DNA from: Paenarthrobacter sp. Z7-10
GTDB lineage: Bacteria; Actinomycetota; Actinomycetes; Actinomycetales; Micrococcaceae
Length of the DNA stretch: 54,685 nt
Direction: 5' to 3'
NCBI RefSeq assembly: GCF_026932795.1
Contig: NZ_JADPVH010000026.1
Location: 1 to 54,685 of the forward strand
The translations under genes were made by a program, and so were the position numbers. This document shows, one piece after another, positions 41,727-49,676 of the stretch; the stretch's first letter is position 1, and each line of letters starts with the position of its first letter. The notes beneath the pieces were generated by a model, which was given only the letters and a program-made list of their open reading frames with translations, made no database searches and had not been told where the DNA came from.

Positions 41727-42214
41727 GCCTCCCAAATCACAACCAATCCACACGACGCGACCGGCCACCGGTCTCCAATACGAACACGCGCTGCCGCCAA
41801 GCCCGCGCTCAGAGTGCAGTGGGCTCGCCGGTGCGTGGGCGATGCCGGCGGGAACCGCCGCCTGATTTCGGCGCCTCCGGTACCGGTGAGGTAGTCGGTT
41901 ACGGCCGGCCTGCCGGTGAGGGTTGTGAACAGCGCTGCTGCGCTTGCGATCACGTCTGCGCTCGTGCCGCAGCTCCAGCCGGTGTCGTGGGCGTTGAAGG
42001 CGAGTCGGTCGAGCAGGTCGGGCTGCAGCGCCATCCGGGCCTGGCCTGCGGGAGGGTCAACTGGTCCAGGACGATGTTGGCGCTCCTCGCGTCGATGGTG
42101 TGATCGAGGCCGAGCGGCCGGTAGTTGCCTCCGGCGTGGATGGCCAGAAGGCTCAGCGGCGCTTGGAGGGGGCGCCGGGGGTGCGGAAACGGCCCTTCCC
42201 TGTGCCGCAAAGGG
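41727..42214 (-). other. Degenerate coding stretch, minus strand
   Basis: Open minus-strand frames read sensibly in places (MALQPDLLDRLAFN, SADVIASAAALFTTL; in another frame HAGGNYRPLGLDHTIDA) but are broken by frame changes. I cannot name a family. It looks like decayed sequence next to the MFS remnant. Confidence 0.35.
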
Positions 42215-42482
42215 CGTCGAACCGTCCGGCGAGCGAGCCGAACCACGACGAGAGCACAAAATTGAGGATGCTCATTGGCAGCAGAGCGAGGGCAGCGATC
42301 GTCGCAGTAAACCCGGAGACCTGCAGCACGATGATGAACCCACCGACCGAGAGTGCCGCGCAGAGGAACGCCGTGGCGATGTTACCCACCGCGAAGTTGC
42401 GAACCGAGAACAGACCGAGCGGCATCAGCGGCTGCCAACGATGACGCCTCCTCTGCGAACGCTTGCGCATGCGATACCCCAA
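42215..42482 (-). pseudogene. MFS (DHA2-like) transporter remnant
   Basis: The peptide MPLGLFSVRNFAVGNIATAF, then ALSVGGFIIVL, VSGFTATIAALALLP and LSSWFGSLAGRF, is the mid-portion of a drug:H+ antiporter. It begins inside the protein, and after AGRF the sequence degenerates. Both ends of the gene are missing. Confidence 0.75.
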
Positions 42483-42490
42483 GTATAAAG

Positions 42491-42508
42491 TACAACCAAA
42501 TGGTTGTA
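42491..42508. promoter_or_regulatory. Perfect palindromic operator over the ArsR start
   Basis: TACAACCA-AA-TGGTTGTA, two perfect 8-bp arms, covers the start codon at 42500. TATAAA at 42484-42489 would be the -10 box of a leaderless mRNA, so a bound regulator would block both transcription and initiation. Self-repression is the simplest reading. Confidence 0.7.
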
Positions 42509-42847
42509 TCAGAGCTCACTGACGAAGACGTGAACCGGATCTTCCGCGCACTCGCAGATGCGACACGCCGCGACATCGTGCGGCGGACGCTCGTCGCCGG
42601 GGTGTCAGTGTCACAACTCGCCGAGGCGTATGACATGTCGTTCGCGGCTGTCCAGAAGCATGTTGCAGTGCTTGAGGAGGCGGGGCTAGTGACGAAACAA
42701 CCGCGCGGGCGCGAGCGGATGGTACGGGGCGATCTCGAACGCATCCGCCAAGCCCAGGGCTTCCTCGACCAGTTGGAGCAAATTTGGCGTTCAAGAATCG
42801 ACCGCATCGACACACTGCTCGCCCAGGATGAAACCACCCACAACTAG
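42500..42847 (+). CDS. ArsR family winged-helix regulator
   Basis: 115 residues, ATG inside the palindrome. VNRIFRALADATRRDIVRR, the helix-turn-helix region SQLAEAYDMSFAAVQKHVAV and the wing RGRERMVRGD are present. No metal-binding Cys is present. SRPBCC follows 11 bases later, forming an ArsR-SRPBCC pair. The frame is open upstream to 42353, but that part overlaps the MFS remnant. Confidence 0.9.
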   Translation: MVVSELTDEDVNRIFRALADATRRDIVRRTLVAGVSVSQLAEAYDMSFAAVQKHVAVLEEAGLVTKQPRGRERMVRGDLERIRQAQGFLDQLEQIWRSRIDRIDTLLAQDETTHN

Positions 42848-42858
42848 GAAGGCCCGCT

Positions 42859-43842
42859 ATGCCCGTCACCTCAGTCGATAAAGACCTCGACCAACTCACC
42901 CTCACGATCGTCGCTGACTTCGCCGCGCCAGTAGGCCGGCTTTGGGATGCGTACACAGACCCCCGCCAGATCGAGCGTTTCTGGGGACCGCCCACCTACC
43001 CGGCGATCTTTCTCCGACACGACGCTGCGGCCGGCGGCCGCAGCGTCTACCGGATGAGGGGACCTGAAGGCGACGTGCATTACGGATGCTGGCAGTGGAA
43101 CTCAGTCAACGCGCCCGAATCCTTCGAGGTTGTTGATTCATTCGCGAACGAGAAGGGAGAGCCCAACACTGAGCTGCCCACCACTCGTATGGCTTTTGCC
43201 TTCGAATCGACCGAAAGCGGTTCGCGGCTCATCACGACTTCGTACTTCGACTCGGTGAAAGACCTCGATCAACTCATCGAGATGGGGATGCTCGATGGCA
43301 CGCGCGAAGCGATGGCGCAAATCGATACGGTGCTCGCCGACCTCGCTGCTTTCGCCTCAGACCGTGCTGTTGAGGCGAAAGTCTTAAGCGACACGCAAGT
43401 GCGCGTAGCTCGCGTCATCCGCGGAACCGTCGACCAGGTCTGGCTCGCGCATACCGATACCGGCCTCATGAAGCAGTGGCTGCTCGGACCGGATGGATGG
43501 ACGATGCCTGTTTGCGAGATCGCCGTTCAGGTCGGTGACAGCTACCGATACGAGTGGGAGAGGGACGGAGGCGGGGATCGTTTTGGGTTCACTGGCGAGC
43601 TCCTCGAATCGGAGGAGCCTTACCGCGCGGTCACGACGGAGGCGATGCTCGGAATGGACTTCCCGGCAACGCTTAACGAACTCACCCTCACACCGGTCGA
43701 TGGAGGCACGCTGCTCTCTCTCGTCATCACGTACGCGAACGCGGAGCAACGTGACGCTGCGCTGGCAACGGGCATGACCAAGGGGATGGAGGCGAGCTAC
43801 GCCCGTCTCGAGGGCATGCTCGACACGAGCCCTGTGGGCTGA
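42859..43842 (+). CDS. Tandem SRPBCC/AHSA1 domain protein
   Basis: 327 residues with two START-like domains. The first has VADFAAPVGRLWDAYTDP and RFWGPPTYPA; the second, from about residue 175, has RVIRGTVDQVWLAHTDTGLM, KQWLLGPDGW and GGTLLSLVITYANAEQRD. GGAAGG lies before the ATG. The fold makes a hydrophobic pocket; ligand unknown. It is co-transcribed with the ArsR gene. Confidence 0.9.
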   Translation: MPVTSVDKDLDQLTLTIVADFAAPVGRLWDAYTDPRQIERFWGPPTYPAIFLRHDAAAGGRSVYRMRGPEGDVHYGCWQWNSVNAPESFEVVDSFANEKGEPNTELPTTRMAFAFESTESGSRLITTSYFDSVKDLDQLIEMGMLDGTREAMAQIDTVLADLAAFASDRAVEAKVLSDTQVRVARVIRGTVDQVWLAHTDTGLMKQWLLGPDGWTMPVCEIAVQVGDSYRYEWERDGGGDRFGFTGELLESEEPYRAVTTEAMLGMDFPATLNELTLTPVDGGTLLSLVITYANAEQRDAALATGMTKGMEASYARLEGMLDTSPVG

Positions 43843-43890
43843 CGCAATCTGTTTCTGCTCCGATGACAGCGGCCGAAACGTTCGGGGGGC

Positions 43891-44160
43891 GCGTATCTTG
43901 CGATGAACCTGACCGGTGAGTACGCGATCGTCCCTCTCGCTCTCGCTTCGCTGCTGACCGGGCCAGTCTCGCCGGTCGGCACGGAAGGGGGTCTGCTGCA
44001 GTACTACTGGGAGTTGCTCGTGCTCACGGCTTTCGCTACAGCGGCCATGCTAGTGCACGTGGACGTGCGTGCACCTGTCGCGATGACCGCGGCGGCAACA
44101 GTCCTGGCTACGACGGACCTTACACGGAAACCGCATCCAGCTCACCGCCGCCGCGGCTGA
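43891..44160 (+). pseudogene. N-terminally truncated integral membrane protein (DUF2269-like)
   Basis: The frame enters at AYLAM, continues LTGEYAIVPLALASLLTGPV and QYYWELLVLTAFATAAMLVHV, and then an unrelated basic tail. This matches the second half of a small actinobacterial four-helix membrane family; the first helices are missing. The IS3 remnant begins just after, so disruption by insertion is likely. Confidence 0.6.
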
Positions 44161-44226
44161 GGCGCTGCGGGGGGGGTCTGACCCAAGGTTTAGTTGACAT
44201 CTGACTTGTGATTTTTTGGCTCGCAG

Positions 44227-44499
44227 GTGGAAGGATGCTTAACATGCCTTAAAGCTTTTCCTGAAGAGTTCCGCCGTGATGTGGTCGCGGTGGCCCGTAA
44301 GGGCGAATCCACCATTGTCCAGATCCCTAAGGACTTTGGTGTTTCCCCGGCGGCTTTGCATCGGTGGTTGAAGATCGCTGACGTCCAGGACGGGGTGGCG
44401 AAGGAAGAATCGGCCGAGTTGCGTGAGGCGAAGAAACGCATCAGGCTGCTCGAGCAGGAAGCGGAGGTGATGCGCCGGGCGGTGGCCTACCTTTCCTAA
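44227..44499 (+). pseudogene. IS3 family transposase OrfA, start disrupted
   Basis: A helix-turn-helix protein (FPEEFRRDVVAVARKGEST, DFGVSPAALHRWLKIAD) with the leucine-zipper end KKRIRLLEQEAEVMRRAVAYL. The usual start MPKAFPEEF is broken: ATG CCT is followed by TAA because of one extra T. Only a GTG at 44227 opens the frame. It is probably not functional. Confidence 0.8.
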
Positions 44500-44514
44500 G
44501 GATGTCAACCCAAA

Positions 44515-45096
44515 ATGATGTACCCGCTGGTCCTTGAACTGGCCGCCCCGAAAGCCGCTTTGCGGGTTCCGGTCGCGGTGACCTGCCGGGTATTGGGATT
44601 CTCCCGCCAAGCCTTCTACCAGTGGTGCGCGAACCCGGTCAGCGACCGGGACTGGGAAGAAGCCCACCTGGTCAACGCCGCCCTGGACGTACACGCCGAG
44701 GACCCAACGTTCGGGTACCGGCTGATCCATGACGAACTCGTCCACGAACAAGGGCTGGTGGCCTCCGAGACCGGGGTCGGGCGGCTGTGCAGCGAGAACA
44801 GGATCCTCTCCCTCATCCACCGCCGGCGCGGCACCGGAAAGAAGGCCGGCCCGCCCGTTCATGACGATCATGTCCGGCGCGACTTCACCGCCACGACCGC
44901 CAATGCGCTGTGGCTGACCGACATCACCGAACACCACACCGGTGAAGGCAAGCTGTATCTGTGCGCGGTCAAGGACGTGTTCTCCGACAGGGATGTCGGC
45001 TATTCCATCGACTCCCGGATGAAAGCCTCCCTGGCTGTTGACGCACTGCAGGCCGCGATCAGTCAACGCGCCCCGCCAGGAACCCGGGACTGCTGA
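44515..45096 (+). pseudogene. IS3 family transposase OrfB, C-terminally truncated
   Basis: Has the HTH_21 region (VLGFSRQAFYQWCANP, FGYRLIHDELVHEQG) and the first catalytic Asp in WLTDITEHH. The frame ends at QRAPPGTRDC, before the second Asp (normally HSDRGSQ) and the Glu, so the DDE triad is incomplete. Confidence 0.85.
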
Positions 45097-45133
45097 AGGT
45101 TTAGTTGACAGCAATCAGATCCTTCAGCAGTCC
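45087..45133. repeat. Inverted repeat at the truncated IS3 end
   Basis: GGACTGCTGAAGG (45087-45099) and CCTTCAGCAGTCC (45121-45133) are perfect 13-bp arms with a 21-base loop that contains most of the TTTAGTTGACA repeat. It covers the orfB stop. It could be a terminator-like hairpin or the trace of a second insertion event. Confidence 0.6.
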
Positions 45134-45189
45134 CTCGGTTAGTCTGTTCAGGAGAGCTCCAGGGGGTGCTCACTGTCATTGAGGATGTC

Positions 45190-45696
45190 ATGAACGAGCA
45201 GAATTCCTTTGAAGCGATGCTTGCCATTATTTCCTCCATTCGTGACGCTCGCACCCGTCCTGCCGTGGTGGCGACCGTGGAGACCACCCACGACGGTGGT
45301 CGTCGGAGTGTGGCTAAAGCGTGGGTAGATTTTAACGACCGGATCTGGTCCCTGACTGAGGAGAATGTCGAATCCGCATTCCACCCAGAAAGCGGGTGGA
45401 CCATCAGCAGCGACGGAGTCGTTGAGACTGTACCGAGGGAGCGTGATGATTGGATGCCGGAGGGGATGCGCATGTTTTTCCCCCTCTCCCTCCGCATTTG
45501 GGGTGGTCGGATGGATGACTGGAGGGTCATCGACGCAGAGGTGAAGGAAGGGGATGCCCATCTGTCTTTTCAGCACAAGGAAGAGGCGGATCTTTTCGGC
45601 CAGGCAACCATCGACCTCCGGTGGGGGATTGCGACGGAGTTCACGATGCCATGGGAGCGGACAAAGCTTGAGGGAATTAAGAATTCCTGGGGATAG
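45190..45696 (+). CDS. Hypothetical soluble protein, acidic
   Basis: About 168 residues from the ATG at 45190 behind GAGG (a GTG at 45166 is an alternative). The sequence reads as real protein: SSIRDARTRPAVVATVE, VDFNDRIWSL, MFFPLSLRIWGGR, ATIDLRWGIAT. No signal peptide, membrane segment or known motif is seen. It is flanked by the IS3 and LamG remnants and has no clear operon partner. Confidence 0.6.
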   Translation: MNEQNSFEAMLAIISSIRDARTRPAVVATVETTHDGGRRSVAKAWVDFNDRIWSLTEENVESAFHPESGWTISSDGVVETVPRERDDWMPEGMRMFFPLSLRIWGGRMDDWRVIDAEVKEGDAHLSFQHKEEADLFGQATIDLRWGIATEFTMPWERTKLEGIKNSWG

Positions 45697-45742
45697 TTCC
45701 AAAAAAGAGTGTCAGGGTGTCGGATCCACATATCGATGACTG

Positions 45743-46009
45743 CCATGCCCCGTCGTTATAGGCCAGGGGGCCGGCGATGGTTTTCGCGGCACCGGGGTAG
45801 ACGCCAAAGACGATCCGGCCCGTGTCCGTCATGTAGAGGTGTCGGTCGTAAGAGGCGGATAGACCTGTTTGTGTATTGTCGAAGTCGATGAGTTTCCCGC
45901 CGGCCACCGTTGTTTTGAACCAGATTTCTAGGGTGATGACGGTGGGGTTGGTCACCAGTGGCGTGGTGGTGATATAGCTGGTTGAGCCGTTGAGTTTGTA
46001 AGCGCCGCC
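45743..46009 (-). pseudogene. LamG/concanavalin-like domain fragment
   Basis: About 90 residues: AYKLNGSTSYITTTPLV, TLEIWFKTTVAGGKLIDF, HLYMTDTGRIVFGVY, YNDGAW. This is the first half of a LamG-type jelly-roll domain of a secreted or surface protein. It has no own start, and the sequence changes abruptly after NDGAW, so it is a scrap of a larger gene. Confidence 0.7.
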
Positions 46010-46094
46010 AACGTCGCGGGGGCAGGGGTAGCGTGATGGGAGGAATCTAAGGCCCGGGCACTTTCGTCCGGACCACCTATCAGGAGTCCTTGCA

Positions 46095-47303
46095 ATGCTT
46101 TCAGATACCGCGCTGCCCGTCGTCAAAGCAACCTTGCCCGTGGTGGGTGAAAATATCCGAGAAATCGCTCAGCGGTTTTACGCCCACATGTTTGAGGCCC
46201 GCCCGGATCTCCTGGACGGACTTTTCAATAGAGGCAACCAGGCTGACGGGCAGCAGCAGCAGGCGTTGGCGGGATCCGTAGCGGCCTTCGCGGGTTATCT
46301 GGTGAACACCCCGGATCAATTGCCGGATCATCTTCTCTCGCGTATCTCGCACAAACATGTCTCCCTGGGACTGCGGCCGGATCAGTCTGAGATTGTCCAC
46401 GAACACCTCATGTGGGCCATCGTCGATGTCCTTGGTGGCGCTGTCACCGAGGAAGTGGCCGCGGCGTGGGACGAGGTGTACTGGTTGATGGCCAACATGC
46501 TCATCAACAAGGAACGCGGCATGTATGAAGCGGTCCGCCTTTCCCCGGAGACCATTTGGCGCACCTGGCGGGTCGCGCAGCGGATACAGGAAACCGATGA
46601 CGTCGTCACGTTCGTCGTTGAGCGCACTGATGATCGCGAGGTGAAACCCTCATTGCCGGGACAGTACGTCAGCATTAAGCTGCAGATGCCCGACGGCGTC
46701 TAGCCACGGCAGTACAGCCTGACGCGGGCCGATGACGGCCTGCACCGTCAGTTCTCCGTTAAACGGGTCCACGGCCTCGGTAAACCCGACGGCGAAATGT
46801 CGAACTACCTGCACGACAGCGTCCAAGTCGGTGATGAAGTGGTTCTATCCGTACCCTTCGGTGACGTCGTGCTCGAATACACTGATCGGCCGGTCGTTTT
46901 CGCCAGCGCGGGAATCGGTATCACTCCCATGGCCGGGATGCTCTCACATCTAGTGCAGTCCGGCTCACAACGAAAAGTGATGCTGCTTCACGCCGACAAC
47001 TCCTCCGATTCCTTCGCCCTGCGTGAGCAGATAACGGAAGATATTGGGAAACTTCCGGATGCGTCCATGACTACCTGGCTTATCGAAAAATCGGAGACCG
47101 GGGAGCTGGTCAACGGTGCACTCGCCGGGTTCATGGACGTCAACGCTGTCAAGCATCCCGTGGACGCTGAGTATTATCTCTGCGGGCCGCTTCCCTTCCT
47201 TAAGGCTGTCCGCAGCTCACTCATAGCCCGGGGGACTCCCGCCAGAGACATTCAGTACGAAGTCTTCGGCCCCGACCTATGGTTGGCTGACTTTCAGGAG
47301 TAA
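46095..47303 (+). pseudogene. hmp: Flavohemoglobin (NO dioxygenase) interrupted by an amber stop
   Basis: A 403-codon frame, intact except for TAG at codon 203 (46701-46703). The globin domain (residues about 1-140) has the proximal His region SHKHVSLGL. The FAD domain begins VAQRIQETDDVVTFV; the stop falls just before the flavin motif PRQYSLT. The NAD domain has VVFASAGIGITPMAGML, YYLCGPLPFL and ends EVFGPDLWL. Hmp turns NO and O2 into nitrate. AGGAG precedes the ATG. The product could be a bare globin domain, a readthrough protein, or nothing. Confidence 0.85.
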
Positions 47304-47331
47304 GAAAACGGGAAGCAGTGCTTGCTGAAAC

Positions 47332-47369
47332 GGGGTCTGAGGAGGATCGGGATGGAAATTCCCGTTTAG
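47332..47369 (+). repeat. Tn3-family terminal inverted repeat (38 bp)
   Basis: It begins GGGGTCTGA and ends CGTTTAG, 38 bases in all, as does the Tn3 terminal repeat I know (GGGGTCTGA...CGTTAAG); about 26 of 38 positions agree by eye. The GGGG end faces hmp, 29 bases after its stop, and the resolvase lies inside. The opposite end is missing. Confidence 0.7.
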
Positions 47370-47424
47370 GGTGAATCGGTGCGGATTTCGACGTTGGACG
47401 GTGAAATTTTCCGGATCTAAACGG

Positions 47425-47953
47425 TGGTGTCGCCGGCGCGTTTGATGGTGGCGGTAGACGGTTGAAAGGGCTACCGCGAATAGTTCGACTAGTTCCACGG
47501 TCGTGTGTGTCCCTGCTTGGTGAACGGAGAGCAGTGGGCTTCCTGTGTCTTGGAGAGCTTGGGTTCTTTCCCTCGGAGGCGGCCCTTTGCCTTGGCGACG
47601 GCCATTCCTTTTCGGGTCTTTGCGCGGGCCAGGTCGGCTTCGAATTCGGCGACCATGGCCGCGACGTTGAAGAGGAGCAGGCGGACGCGATCGGTGGGGT
47701 CGTGGACGGAGCCAACGATGCTGAGCTTGACTTCGCGGCGGGTGAGTTCGTCAACAATGTCCCTTGCATCGTGCAGTGATCTGGCCAGGCGGTCGAGTTT
47801 GGGCGCGACCAGGGTGTTCGAGTCCCGGCAGGTGGCCGATGCTTCCCTGAGCCCGGGCCGGGCCCGGTTGGTGCCGGTGAGGCCCTGGTCGGTGAACGTC
47901 TTCTCGGGCGTCACTCCAAGAGTGACCAGGGCGTTCTTTGGGCGGTGAGCCAT
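47425..47953 (-). pseudogene. Serine recombinase (Tn3 resolvase) remnant
   Basis: FTDQGLTGTNRARPGLREA, LVAPKLDRLARSLHDARDIVDEL, GSVHDPTD and MVAEFEADLARAKTRKGMAV are classic resolvase sequence. The N-terminal catalytic segment (YARVS) is absent, and after SKTQEAH the frame shifts, with the C-terminal helix-turn-helix (ELVELFAVALSTVYRH) in another frame. It cannot be active. Confidence 0.88.
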
Positions 47954-48007
47954 CGAATGGGACTCTTCCGGGAATGTCAGTGGTCCTTCCTAGAGTGGCT
48001 GGCGTGA

Positions 48008-48115
48008 TCCGAGCGCCCCGAGTTGTTCTTCCTGCCATTCACGGTATTTGTGGTGGATCTGGCCCCGTTTGCCGTGGAAGACCTGCCAGACGGTGGCGGG
48101 ATTCCTGAACGGTGG
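48008..48115 (-). pseudogene. tnpA: Tn3-family transposase (TnpA) fragment
   Basis: About 36 residues, including VFHGKRGQIHHKYREWQEEQ followed by LGALG. This is the conserved segment before the last DDE Glu region of Tn3 transposases. Both sides are lost. Confidence 0.6.
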
Positions 48116-48143
48116 TCCTGGGCACGAGACAGGATTCGGGTGC

Positions 48144-48276
48144 ACCAAAATTAACAACGGGGTGGCCGTGGCCCTGGACAATGGCCTAAAAGTTCCCGTG
48201 GTGGCCGGAGCGGATGCAAAAAAGTCTGAACCAGATTGCCGCCGCGACCCGGAATCTGGAGGAAAATGCTTGCGCG
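48144..48276 (+). pseudogene. Fragment of a 2-oxoacid dehydrogenase E2 acyltransferase
   Basis: TKINNGVAVALDNGLKVPVV and AGADAK continue, after removal of one A from the A6 run at 48218-48223, as SLNQIAAATRNLEENA. This is the catalytic-domain strand and helix of E2 (IGVAVxTxxGLxVPV). Only about 45 codons remain. Confidence 0.65.
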
Positions 48277-48319
48277 TGAGCACTAACGCCGCAGGACTTC
48301 AGCGGCGGCACCATCGCTG

Positions 48320-49558
48320 TCAACGTGTTGGAGCGAGTGAGCCCAGGCGGACTTGCAGGTTTTCGGCCAGCGTTTCAAGAAATTCTTCCGTGCATTGGTA
48401 GGACTGATCCGGGCCTACGAGCGTGGCCAGGTCCTTGGTCATCTTGCCGGACTCCACGGTCTCCAAGACCACGTTCTCGAGGCTATCGGCAAAGGAGAGC
48501 ACGTCGGGAGTGCCGTCCAGCATCGCACGGTGACGCAGCCCGCCGGTCCACGCAAAAATGGACGCGATGGGATTGGTGGAGGTCCGCTTACCCTCCTGGT
48601 GCTGACGGTAGTGTCGGGTGACGGTGCCGTGCGCCGCTTCAGTCTCCACGGTCTTTCCGTCTCCGGTCATGAGCACGGAGGTCATCAGGCCCAGCGAACC
48701 GAAGCCCTGTGCCACCGTGTCCGACTGGACGTCGCCGTCGTAATTCTTGCAGGCCCAGACATAGCCGCCTTCCCACTTCATGGCACACGCCACCATGTCA
48801 TCAATCAGGCGGTGCTCGTAGGTCAGCCCGACGGCGTCGAACTGGTCCTTGAACTCGGCGTCGAAGATCTCCTGGAAGAGGTCCTTGAACTGGCCGTCGT
48901 AAGCCTTCAGGATGGTGTTCTTCGTGGACAGATAAACTGGGTAGTTGCGCTGGAGGCCGTAGGCGAAGGATGCGCGGGCAAAATCCCGGATTGAATCATT
49001 GAAGTTATACATACCCATGGCAACACCTCCGGCTACGGGGTAGGTCACGACGTCCTGCACGAGCGCGGCGGATCCGTCCGCCGGGGTGAAGGTCAGAGTC
49101 AGGGATCCGGCGCCGGGAACCTTGAAGTTCGCGGCTCGGTATTGGTCTCCAAAGGCGTGGCGACCGATGACGATCGGCTTGTTCCAGCCGGGGACCAGAC
49201 GCGGGATATTTGAGATGACGATGGGCTCACGGAAGACGACGCCGCCCAGGATGTTGCGGATGGTTCCGTTCGGGGAATCCCACATCCGCTTCAATCCGAA
49301 TTCCTCAACCCGCGCCTCATCAGGAGTAATGGTTGCGCATTTGACGCCGACGCCGTGCTTCCGGATGGCTGTGGCTGCATCCACAGTGACCCGATCATCG
49401 GTCGCGTCCCGGTTTTGGATGGATAGGTCAAAGTAGAGCAGATTGATCTCCAAATACGGTTTGATCAGCCTGTCTTTGATGAACTTCCATATGATGCGGG
49501 TCATTTCGTCGCCATCGAGTTCGACGATCGACCCCACAACCTGAATTTTCTGAGTCAT
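48320..49558 (-). CDS. icd: NADP-dependent isocitrate dehydrogenase (dimeric, eukaryotic-like type)
   Basis: 412 residues from the ATG at 49558 behind AAGGAGA. It has [30 protein letters not shown], the substrate loop [35 protein letters not shown] (metal Asp) and [12 protein letters not shown]. It oxidises isocitrate to 2-oxoglutarate with NADP. Lying in accessory DNA, it may be a second copy; the window cannot show this. It is divergent from the multicopper oxidase across a 60-120 base gap with a perfect palindrome. Confidence 0.95.
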   Translation of the reverse strand: MTQKIQVVGSIVELDGDEMTRIIWKFIKDRLIKPYLEINLLYFDLSIQNRDATDDRVTVDAATAIRKHGVGVKCATITPDEARVEEFGLKRMWDSPNGTIRNILGGVVFREPIVISNIPRLVPGWNKPIVIGRHAFGDQYRAANFKVPGAGSLTLTFTPADGSAALVQDVVTYPVAGGVAMGMYNFNDSIRDFARASFAYGLQRNYPVYLSTKNTILKAYDGQFKDLFQEIFDAEFKDQFDAVGLTYEHRLIDDMVACAMKWEGGYVWACKNYDGDVQSDTVAQGFGSLGLMTSVLMTGDGKTVETEAAHGTVTRHYRQHQEGKRTSTNPIASIFAWTGGLRHRAMLDGTPDVLSFADSLENVVLETVESGKMTKDLATLVGPDQSYQCTEEFLETLAENLQVRLGSLAPTR

Positions 49559-49620
49559 ATAGCTCTCCTTGGTGTACACGGACAGGTCCATACACATGGC
49601 CCCACCCCCATATTACGATA

Positions 49621-49634
49621 TGATGAATTCATCA
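49621..49634. promoter_or_regulatory. Perfect 14-bp palindrome between icd and the multicopper oxidase
   Basis: TGATGAATTCATCA reads the same on both strands. It lies 63 bases from icd and 43-56 bases before the likely oxidase start. TATTAC and TATGAT nearby could serve as -10 elements. A related sequence, TGATGGATTGACA, is at 51303-51315 ahead of the ArsR gene, so ArsR is the candidate binder. Confidence 0.5.
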
Positions 49635-49676
49635 AGCAATCAATCGATGGTCGACGGGTTGGAGACGAATACAGAT

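Larger units (their letters stand above)
44185..45110 (+). mobile_element. IS3 family insertion sequence, degenerate
   Basis: Contains orfA (44227-44499) and a 3'-truncated orfB (44515-45096). A 15-base sequence, AAGGTTTAGTTGACA, lies at both limits (44185-44199 and 45096-45110) in direct, not inverted, orientation. The true right end is therefore missing. Confidence 0.8.
47332..48115 (-). mobile_element. Remnant of a Tn3-family transposon
   Basis: One terminal repeat, a degraded resolvase and a scrap of tnpA lie together in this order. The second terminal repeat and most of tnpA are lost; an unrelated E2 gene fragment follows at 48144. Confidence 0.7.

Noticed and set aside
47816-47826. GTTCGAGTCCC, matching part of the tRNA-Leu T arm, as a possible att repeat
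   Set aside because: Only 11 bases match, and they lie within resolvase coding sequence; the acceptor part of the tRNA is not repeated.
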